Assembly (NCBI GenBank): GCA_944990035.1
Contig: CALYLX010000149.1
Span: 434,001-498,000, forward strand
Direction: 5' to 3'
Source: Clitopilus passeckerianus
Lineage: Eukaryota > Basidiomycota > Agaricomycetes > Agaricales > Entolomataceae
DNA: 64,000 nt
The first letter of the stretch is position 1, and every line of letters begins with the position of its first letter. Both the position numbers and the translations under genes were made by a program. Positions 56,099 to 64,000 of this stretch are shown here, one piece after another. Under the pieces are notes generated by a model. That model was not told the origin of the DNA. It did not search any database and saw nothing but the letters and a program-made list of their open reading frames with translations.

Positions 56099-57670
56099 AT
56101 GACCATCGTTTTACGGGCACCACACGGGCATGAAACGCCCTACCATTCCCAAGCTCCTACCCAGGCTACGATCTATAGAGACACCTCACCATTGTCTTCT
56201 CACCGACTACCGCCGAGGTCCAGGAAGCCGTCTTTACGGGATGTGTACAACGTCCTCTGGCGCAAGAATGCCAATATCCCCGTCGCTTCGCTCCCTGCAG
56301 AGTTGCTTGTGTACATCTTCCGGCTGGCCAATGCAGACAGGTCAACCGACGAGGGAAAGTCAATGGCACACCCCAGCCGACGACGACCTCTACCGCTCAC
56401 CATCTCGCACGTCTCAGGATACTGGCGTGACGTGGCGACAACATGCCCCCTCCTGTGGGCCGAGATCAACGTTTCCCCTCCATGGTCCCTCAATCTCGTG
56501 AATTTATTCCTGGAGAGATCATATCCTTGCCCAATCGACCTCAACCTCGTGGTACCGACCGTTAACCTCGGCTTGATGTCCTGCACACTTGTCAACAAGC
56601 ACGCAGAGGCACTATGCAAAGTTCTCAAACCGCACATTCCAAGATGCGAATGTATCTTTGTCAAAGGAGACTTTGACCGGCTGGAGCCGCTCCTGGACGC
56701 ATTTCTCAGCTTGATCCATGCTCCCGACGCGCCTCTGCTCAAGAAAGTCGTATTACAAGCGACTTTAGAGGATATTGAAGATGCCGATTTCGAAAACCCG
56801 TTTGCACCAGTCCTGATAAGCGGTGTACCTTCCCTTTCGGAGTTGCGCCTCTCTGGGCCTATGATGTCCAGCTGCCTCTCACCTCTCAGCCAAGTGACTT
56901 CCCTCCATCTCGCCGTCGGCGATGGAATATCTTCTTTCCGCCTTTCCTATACCTCCTTTGCAGCTATGCTTTCCGCATGCTGCAGTAACCTACAAACCCT
57001 GGCACTTTACGACGATATCGTCTGGGGACCTTGGCCTAGCACACCCGGTCTAGCGACAATCGACCTCCCATCTCTCCATTCCCTCCAGATTTACGGCACA
57101 TTTACCTGTGTTCCCGACCTTCTACGCGTGACCGACGCCCCAGAGCTGGAAGAGTTGGTCATCGCACCCGTCGTCGCTGATGATCTCTACGAGTTCCGGG
57201 AAGAGATGGCCAACAACTTGGGACAAGCAACTCGCCCGAAGTTCCCGCGCCTCAGAAAACTCGCAGTGTCGCCTGTCAGCGTAGCAGGATTCGACCTGTT
57301 GACGATAGCTGCAGAGTGCTTTCCAGCGATCGAGTGCCTTACCATCCCCAATTCCCATCCCGAAGCTCTCGTGAAACACTTCGCTACACCCGAGGATGGA
57401 GAGTTCCTCTGGCCCAACCTGAAGACTTTCGCTCTGCGTAGTGTTGATCGTCCATGCATGCGTGCTCTGGAGAAGGTTGTCGCGTTCCGCCGCCTAATGG
57501 GTTCCCCGTTGGAGACGATTTACCTGGACCGGGCGTCTGCAATTGTTTCGGCCCGGTCAGTTGAGCTGAGGGAGGGGGTTGACGTGGTTGAGCTTGACGC
57601 TTGGTCACAGCTAAGAGGTGATGATCCTCTTCATCATCCTCTGCAGTTTGTCGGGAAGGAATTCCACTGA
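56099..57670 (+). CDS. F-box protein with leucine-rich-like C-terminus
   Basis: Single-exon gene of 523 residues. The F-box-like core is IPVASLPAELLVYIFRLAN, followed by the characteristic ISHVSGYWRDVATTCPLLWAEIN, as in the many Agaricomycete F-box proteins. The remaining ~380 residues show irregular leucine-rich strands (LSELRLSGPMMSSCLSPLSQVTSLHL, LPSLHSLQIYGTF, FPRLRKLAVSPVSV, WPNLKTFALRSV) consistent with a substrate-binding solenoid. Such proteins act as SCF ubiquitin-ligase adaptors; the target is unknown. No signal peptide or membrane segment. Confidence 0.85.
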   Translation: MTIVLRAPHGHETPYHSQAPTQATIYRDTSPLSSHRLPPRSRKPSLRDVYNVLWRKNANIPVASLPAELLVYIFRLANADRSTDEGKSMAHPSRRRPLPLTISHVSGYWRDVATTCPLLWAEINVSPPWSLNLVNLFLERSYPCPIDLNLVVPTVNLGLMSCTLVNKHAEALCKVLKPHIPRCECIFVKGDFDRLEPLLDAFLSLIHAPDAPLLKKVVLQATLEDIEDADFENPFAPVLISGVPSLSELRLSGPMMSSCLSPLSQVTSLHLAVGDGISSFRLSYTSFAAMLSACCSNLQTLALYDDIVWGPWPSTPGLATIDLPSLHSLQIYGTFTCVPDLLRVTDAPELEELVIAPVVADDLYEFREEMANNLGQATRPKFPRLRKLAVSPVSVAGFDLLTIAAECFPAIECLTIPNSHPEALVKHFATPEDGEFLWPNLKTFALRSVDRPCMRALEKVVAFRRLMGSPLETIYLDRASAIVSARSVELREGVDVVELDAWSQLRGDDPLHHPLQFVGKEFH

Positions 57671-59719
57671 GTGCTGGCCCTCAATGATTCCTTTTACACG
57701 ATTTCTTTCATGCTTCGCCCTTGGGCTCTGTGATAAATTAGGCAGGTCCCACCGGCTTTTCTTTTTTGTTGCACTTTCATTTGATGCACATTGGTCATTA
57801 GACAATCATGTAGAATTTCTAGGATGTCCTGTATACCCCTACCTTACTTACCAATGGAACTTCATACCATCATCAACCACACTCCGGATTTTAATCTCAT
57901 TACGCGTGCTTTCTCCCCATTGAACTGTTCGGTGAATCCTTGACTGAATATGTCACGAAAGATGGGCGTAACCGACCCGACTTGCCGCCCCACAGGCTTC
58001 AAGCTTCAGGCTTTACTGCAGTCGTACCGCTCTATCTCAGCACCCGCCGCGCTTGGGAAGCGACACCCAAGGTTTCTTACCTCTCTCCATTGTGGACGAG
58101 AGGTTGAGGCGCATGATGCATTTACGGTGCCGACATGTCATCCCAGGATTTGGATATTGCTCGGAAGTGTTTCTCAAGACACACTTCGCAAATACTTGCT
58201 GTTCCTGTCTGCCCAGTTCCTTGCTGAGTTTATGGGAGGTAATGGTGGACCATTCGGCCGCCATTCCAGACCTGTTACAGAGCATCCCGCCTGGATTTGA
58301 TCCCGTTGCTGGCCGTATCCATTCAGTGTTTTGTAAGTCTGTAAGGCACAATTCATCTCTCCGAGTCGCTCGCTCAGAATGCGCCTTGGAGAAATATCGA
58401 ATGCTCTCTTAGTCCGGTCTCGGTCTCAAGACGCGCCTTTGCGAAGCATCCGTTATGAAAAGTTGGGTCTGAGATCTTGCTTTCCTCTCGGGTGTATGAT
58501 GTGCCCAGAGTCAATGATCGTAGTAGATGCGCTACGCCAGATTTTGGCCAGGTTCATAAAATATGTCTTCGAGTGGGAGGATAAAAGATTGACAAACATC
58601 CGAGATAAATTTAGCGCGTTTATTTCGGGCTTACTTTTGCACATACTACTATCGAGTGGGCCCGAAACCTCTGGTTGTATGTGCCTGTACTCTGTGTGTG
58701 TAGAGGCCACAGGAACTGACATTGGAAGGACGGACGTACTTGACGGATCGCTGCAGGTGGTCTAAAAATATCAGCCGAAATGGGTTGCCGTTCACGTGAC
58801 TTGAAATCACTGGACTTTCCAGTGGGTGAATGCAACGAAACGTTGAAGTCCATTCATTCTTCACCGCCAACACATCGAGACCGAGGTTCAGCTTGTCAGG
58901 CAATATCTTCATGGAGTAGTCGGGGTATCCATGCAAGAGTCTAAAGTACTGTAAGTTGTGCGTAACTTGCTGTGCTTGTTGTGGCGTCGGAGTTTATGAA
59001 GATTTTGCAGTTTAGATATACGCCCGTTGTCAAGCGTATCCACATAGTTAGAAATGAGAAGACGTTTGGATAAGGGAGCTCACGAGGGAATACCTCAGTT
59101 TGACGAACTTGAATCCCTAAGCTGTTGCGCCCTCTTCACCGGCAAGCACCGCCCGATGGCGGGATCCTATGAAGCCAGTCTTTTACTTGGAGTACAGCCC
59201 TGAAACATCGGTATAGACACTTTGGTATGTTTTCTTCCCTCCAAAATTTCGAGCGCTGCGACCGGCTGCAGCCATGCACAGATTCCAGATGAGCCTACGT
59301 CGCTAGTAGATCCCTGACTATGGCTGGGGTATCGCATATCAACTTCAAACGTGGTGTAGAGAAACCACATCATACCTGCGCAGTGCCATGTTCGGTCTAG
59401 CTGACTCTCGGTTTCGCCCACGAGGTCATGTCAAGGTGGCTGTTTTGACTACGTTGAATATGGCGAACTCAACATTCCTCGATCACAAATTCTGGGTAAC
59501 CTCACCGGCCATCTTCGGCAGCAACCCAGAGTCAACGATATGAAGGAGATGCATCGACCGGGATGGCAATCTGCAGCAGAACTCGCATTCGACCGTCGGT
59601 GGACAAAAGGGGTAAGTTTCTAGTTTCAGGACGTCAGTCTGTACCGCTCACAGATCCGACGTGTATTTTTAGACCACAACCTACAACGAAGACTGCGAAA
59701 TGGCAGAGACCATATCACC
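57671..59719. other. Gene-free interval of about 2 kb before copy 4
   Basis: No coding region supported. From about 59625 the sequence is homologous to the upstream region of copy 3. GGTGGTCTAAAAATA near 58756 is identical to plus-strand sequence in the copy 3 promoter (51929-51943) and may be a promoter scrap. Otherwise nothing recognised. Confidence 0.4.
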
Positions 59720-59726
59720 TATAAAA
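59720..59726 (+). promoter_or_regulatory. TATA box of serine-hydrolase copy 4
   Basis: TATAAAA 66 bases before the start at 59786, preceded by ACGAAGACTGCGAAATGGC shared with copy 3 and followed by the family leader CAGCTTCTAAGTTCGCAG. Confidence 0.65.
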
Positions 59727-59785
59727 CCTGGACGGCATTGAGGCTCAACCCTCACCATTCCACCTCAGCTTCTAAGTTCGCAGAC

Positions 59786-61713
59786 ATGCAGCTTAAGGCA
59801 CTCCTCAGCATCCTTCCCTTCTTCATTGCATATACTTCTGCAGCTGCCACCGGTGCTGCAAAGCCATCTGCCGGTGCACAGATTCTCGATGCGCAGACCG
59901 ATGCGTTCATCGAAAATATGCTCAAGGAGTGGAACTCACCTGGGGGTATCTCCGTCTCGTACGTCAAGAAGAACGAAGACGGGTCCTGGCAGACAGAATA
60001 CAAGGGCTACGGTGTTGCTAACGGCAATGGCGACAAGGTGAACGAGAACACCTACTTCAACATCGCCTCGAACACCAAGGTAATTGAATCTTTACTCTGA
60101 TACTACGAACATGGTCTAACGTAGTGCATCGCAGCTCCTCAATGTGATGTCGACCGGTATTCTCATCGACAACCCATCGCTCTCTAAGAAGCCGATTACT
60201 TGGCATTCGAAGATGAGCGACATCATTCCTGAGTGGAACACGACCGACTCCGTCGCCAAGTCGGACGCCACGCTCCTGGACTGCATGAGTCACCGAACTG
60301 GCTACCCGCTCCATGACTTCTCGTACCACTACTCTGACACCGTCGAGACTGTCGTAAGTGTCTAGTGTTGTCAGTGTTGGCCTTGCTCTCACCCGTTGCC
60401 TCTCTCTTCAGACCAAGAAGCTTGGATTCCACCGTCAGGCTGCCGAGTTCCGTGACATCTGGTTGTATAACAACGTCGTGTACACCGTTCTGTCCTATGT
60501 CCCCCAGAAGCTCACTGGGATCTCGTTCGCCCGGTTCACGACGGACAACATCTTCAAGCCTCTTGGCATGAAGGCTTCGACATTCAACTACCAGACGGCC
60601 TTCAACTCTCCCGGCAAGCTCGCGTTTGGCATGTCTCGCGGTGGCTGGAACCCATACAAGGATCCCTTCGCAGGCACTCCTCGCCAACAGCGCTGGTGGG
60701 CCGGTACCGATGCCAACGATGACGGAAACACCCTCTCTGGTGCAGGAGGCATGTTGACCACCGGTGTTGACATGGCTCAGTGGCTCAAGGCCCTCCTGCT
60801 CAAGGGCAAGAACCCCGACACTGGCAAGCAAGTTGTTCCCGCCGATGTTGTCGACACCGTTGCCTCTGCCATCATCCCCTCTGGACCTTACCTTCCTTCC
60901 TTCCCCGAGTACTCCATCCCGATGTACGGTGCTGCTCAGCTCCAGCTGTACTACCGTGGCCACTTCATCCTCGAGCACGGAGGCTTCATCCAGGGATTTA
61001 ACACCCAGATCTCTCGCATGCCCGATGATGGCATCGGTATCTCCGTCCTCTCCAACGACAATGAGCATGGCATGCAGATCGGTGAAGTCATCAAGAACTA
61101 CATCTACGACCGTGCACTCGGTCTTGAGCCGATCGACTGGGACGCGAGGTACAAGGCCATCAAGTCTGTTGCTCCTCAAGCCGCGACTGCTCGCCCCTCT
61201 GCTCCCAAGCAACCTGCTGCAGACATTTCCAAACTTGTCGGAGCGTACTCCAACCCGGGATACGGAACGCTGAACTTCTGCCAGGTCAACCCTGCTCCCC
61301 AATCTCCCTCTGCTGCTTGCAAGGCAGTCACCGCCAACCTCACCACCACCCTTCCTGGCGCCATCAACACCAACCTCCCCACTCTCATCGCTGAGTACGA
61401 CTCCCCCTGGTTCTCGCACATGCAGCTGCAGCACTTCGACGGCAACGTGTTCAACATCTCCTTGGTCAGCTCCACCCCCGTCGTCGGCGCCGTCAACACT
61501 GCCAACGCGTCTTACGCCAATGGCCAGTTCTGGACATACAACCCTCGTCCTGCTGGTTCCGACCAGGTCGCAGTTGCTGAGTTCGACATCTCGAACAGCC
61601 ATATTGGTCTCGGCATGACTGGTGTGTGGCAAGGTATCCTTGGCTCTGGTATCCCTCCCACTTCTGGTGATACCGTCAAGGCTCGCGCTGAGGTCTACTG
61701 GGACAAGCACTAA
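59786..61713 (+). CDS. Secreted class-C beta-lactamase-fold serine hydrolase, copy 4
   Basis: Three exons (59786-60079, 60135-60353, 60412-61713) encode 604 residues with the same structure as copy 3 and only about ten amino acid differences, for example TTDN for ATDN, NPYKDPF for NPYQDPF, GAVNTAN for GAANAAN and LLNVMSTGI for LLTVMSTGL. The signal peptide, SNTK, YNN and HGG motifs are intact. Introns 1 and 2 align with those of copy 3. Third positions are strongly C/G, which also leaves a long spurious open frame on the opposite strand. It lies in opposite orientation to copy 3, 8 kb away, repeating the inverted arrangement of copies 1 and 2. Confidence 0.9.
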
Positions 61714-62279
61714 GCTATCCGATCGCTAGAAACTGTACAACACTTTCCTTTAATTCCGGCTTTCAAAAAGTATAGCCTGTCTTTTCTTGTCTACTATCGC
61801 ATAATTGGTATTAATTTGGCTACACGTTTATATCTCCATTTCTGTATTTAAAACCATATTCAATATCCCTAGAGTTCAACAGGCTGCGAATATAGGTCTT
61901 TTTATCTCTCTTTCGGTTTGCACGTGAAATCCACCCACAGGCATGAAAGATTGCGAAACAGAAGAATCGTGCAAAAGAGGAGCAATACCGATGTTTGTTC
62001 AAGTCATCTCTGGGCCTCCATTAACACGTTCATCGTTCGTTTACTAGCTACGTTTCAATTCTTTGGGCAATGATCCCACAGCATGGTCACAGACTCGCCG
62101 TTCCTTCAAACGGCGCCGAGCTGAGCCTGACTCCTCTCGATCAAACTGCTCTTGCACTCCAACCACCATCCGTCATCCTTGCTGAGGCCAAGCTCCAAAG
62201 CAACGGTGACCGTTAGCGCATTTGGCATAGACCTCGTGATGTCCTACTCGTCCTTAATCAAAGAAGGTTCGTCCGCAAG
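61714..62279. other. 3' flank of copy 4 and promoter of F-box gene
   Basis: No gene seen. The first ~80 bases share the family 3' element with copy 3 and relic 1. Confidence 0.4.
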
Positions 62280-64000
62280 ATGTCATTTCATGGCACGGCA
62301 CTAACTACCACACTGACAGACCCAGCTGAGATTTTGCAAGGCATTTCCGCCTATTCCCCCCATGAAAGCAAGGAAAATGCTTTTGTGATGATACATAGCA
62401 GGGTTACTGCCTTGCAAGAGATTTTGCTTTCATGCGAAAAGAAGATTAGAGAATGGCAAGCTTCGCATAATGAGCTCAATATTTTCGCAAAACTTCCGGA
62501 TGACGTTCTCACCGAAATTCTGCTACATTTCGAGCACAACCTCGGTGATGCTGAAGATATATACCGGAAGCCAATACAGCTCCTATCTATCACCTGGGTT
62601 TGCTCTCGGTTGAGGCGAGTTGCTCTCCAATGCCGGGCTTTCTGGAGACGGCCCATATTTCATCACCTAGACTATGCTCAGGAGTTGCTCAAGCGAGCTA
62701 AAGACACGCCATTGACACTGACCGTCGCGAACGGTTTATCCCGGGCCAACCCTTCATTTAACGTCGATAGCATAAAATTGGCATTTGCGCACCTTTCCAG
62801 AGCAGAAAAATTCGTTCTTTTCGATAACTTTGATCCCCGGGGAAATGGAAGATCGAAGACATTCATTCGCCTCAATTCCTTCACGTCCCTTTGCTTCGGA
62901 GGCTCACTATCACCGCCTCTGCCCCTCTGCCGGGATACTACCCACGCGAAAAACTCTTGCAACAATGCACGTCTTTGCGATCTCTTCGTATCCGCAACTG
63001 GAATGTCTTCAGTTCATCCCTTGCCCAACTCCCAACGCTCACAGACCTCTTTGTTCATATTGACAGAGAGAGTTCCCCTCTCCACCGCTCGAATGCGCAG
63101 CAGACGTCCGTGAAACAACTCATTGGAGCGTTGAATATGCTTCCCAACCTCCGAAGATTGTATCTCTATAATGTATTGAAACAACTAGATGTTGAAGATC
63201 TGGAATGGTGCCAACGTTCAGCGATCAGTGCCTCCCTTCCGCAGCTGACAAGTTTCTCATTCTCTGCGGATCTCGACTCGCTATATAAGCCGCTCTGGGA
63301 TCGTATTCTCTATCCGGAGGCTACGGAAGTCGTGTGTTACACGCACTTGCAAGAGTTGCCGCCAGACACTCGCCAATTTCTTCTTCAACACGAAGTTGAG
63401 AATTCCAGGTCCCTCCTTCGCTCAGTGCGACAGCGGCTACATGGCCCCATCTCTCTGTTGCAGATAATCTTTATAGAGAAGAGAAACTCTTGTAGTCTCA
63501 CTATGTGGACTACTCCTCTGGATTCCGCTGATTCCGCGAAACCCCCACTTATTCTCTGGCTCCTCATCAGAGCAGCCCTTCGTATCATTCGAGAACTCCT
63601 CATCCTCCTCGATTTGCAGCACTTGCAGGGCCTGATGTGTATGCTTCCCTATTCCGATAGTGCTACATGGAAAACATTCGGACTGCTGGAAAATGTCCGC
63701 ATCCTGCGTGTTTCGCCAACATCGCCCAGCCTATCGGATATTTTGTCAGCTTCACAATCCACAGGAGGATGCGAAAACAAATAGTGCTGCCGCACTACGA
63801 GAAGAAGAGGATGCAAACGCGGAAGTTGAAGCAGCCAGCGCACCTTACTTTCCTGCCTTACGATCACTGCAAATCTACGATTGGAGCTTCTCCGGGACTT
63901 CCATAGTAGGGCAGTTCCAATACCCTTCTCTCAGAACAACACTGGCAGGCCTCATTGAATGTCTCAACAAGCGTCGAGATCGAGGTGTTGGGTTCATTGA
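62280..64000 (+). pseudogene. F-box/LRR-like gene, frameshifted, running off the right edge
   Basis: The N-terminus has a helical stretch (SRVTALQEILLSCEKKIREW) and the F-box LPDDVLTEILLHF followed by ITWVCSRLRRVALQCRAFWRRPIF. At about 62880-62890 the frame jumps by one base: IRLNSFTS must continue as LLRRLTITASAPLPGYYP in another frame, with no intron signal between. The second frame runs through LRSLRIRNW, LPTLTDLFVHI and NLRRLYLYNVL to a stop at 63783. A third frame from about 63740 continues to the window end (YFPALRSLQIYDWSFSGTS). That last change could be an intron ending TTTTGTCAG at 63750; the first looks like a real frameshift or a sequence error. The 3' end is outside the window. 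Confidence 0.62.

Larger units (their letters stand above)
49740..61800. repeat. Second inverted gene pair (copies 3 and 4)
   Basis: Homologous arms about 49790-51975 (minus) and 59625-61780 (plus), including roughly 95 bp of promoter upstream of the TATA box and a 3' element (GGCTTT-AAAAGTATAGCC variants). The 7.6 kb spacer holds the oxidoreductase pseudogene, a tRNA-Leu and an F-box gene. Confidence 0.8.

Noticed and set aside
58174..58356. tRNA-like GGGATCAAATCC motif on the minus strand near 58294
   Set aside because: Resembles a B box but no acceptor stem, D arm or anticodon arm can be folded around it.
60223..61710. 495-codon minus-strand open frame opposite copy 4
   Set aside because: Antisense shadow of a highly biased coding sequence; the plus strand has signal peptide, catalytic motifs and splice sites.
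1..64000. Search for CRISPR arrays, insertion sequences and bacterial-style operons
   Set aside because: No spaced direct repeats, no transposase; introns and gene content are eukaryotic.

Overview
The window reads as nuclear DNA of an Agaricomycete (mushroom-forming basidiomycete). Genes are intron-dense with mostly 50-63 nt GT-AG introns and a few GC-AG introns. Housekeeping genes (TFIIF beta, ORC1, ALG12, a cis-prenyltransferase) sit among families typically expanded in these fungi: NACHT/ankyrin NLR-like proteins, F-box proteins, wax-synthase-like acyltransferases and NRPS-like reductases. All gene models are my own splice reconstructions from reading frame and conserved protein sequence; no search was run.

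Layout. 0-7 kb: TFIIF beta, a gene-poor stretch with a direct repeat and GTCG-rich degenerate repeats, a C2H2-type zinc-finger protein, and an intron-bearing tRNA-Thr(AGT). 7-12.4 kb: a WD40/DUF2415-like fungal protein on the minus strand and an intronless tRNA-Thr(AGT). 12.6-18.6 kb: two nearly identical, complete copies of a secreted class-C beta-lactamase-fold serine hydrolase, arranged as a ~2.1 kb inverted repeat. 18.6-25.3 kb: ORC1, tRNA-Leu(CAA), a class I aminotransferase, and a small unrecognised gene. 25.3-29.2 kb: gene-poor DNA and the cis-prenyltransferase. 29.4-33 kb: a NACHT ATPase and a decayed serine-hydrolase copy. 34.9-39.7 kb: a broken secreted-protein gene, then a divergent pair of a wax-synthase-like O-acyltransferase and a stand-alone NRPS-like reductase. 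40-41.1 kb: a second decayed serine-hydrolase copy containing an internal inversion. 41.7-43.5 kb: ALG12. 44.8-49.7 kb: a NACHT-ankyrin NLR-like gene and a loose ankyrin fragment. 49.9-51.8 and 59.8-61.7 kb: two more complete serine-hydrolase copies, again in opposite orientation. Between them lie an FAD oxidoreductase gene with one in-frame stop, a second tRNA-Leu(CAA) and an F-box gene. The right edge holds a frameshifted F-box gene that runs off the window.

The distinguishing feature is the serine-hydrolase family: four intact and two decayed members in about 49 kb, sharing exon structure, signal peptide, TATA box, a conserved 5' leader and parts of the 3' region, and interleaved with NLR-like genes. 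The intact copies keep the SxxK, YxN and HGG motifs of active class-C/DD-peptidase-fold enzymes. Their substrate is not evident from sequence.
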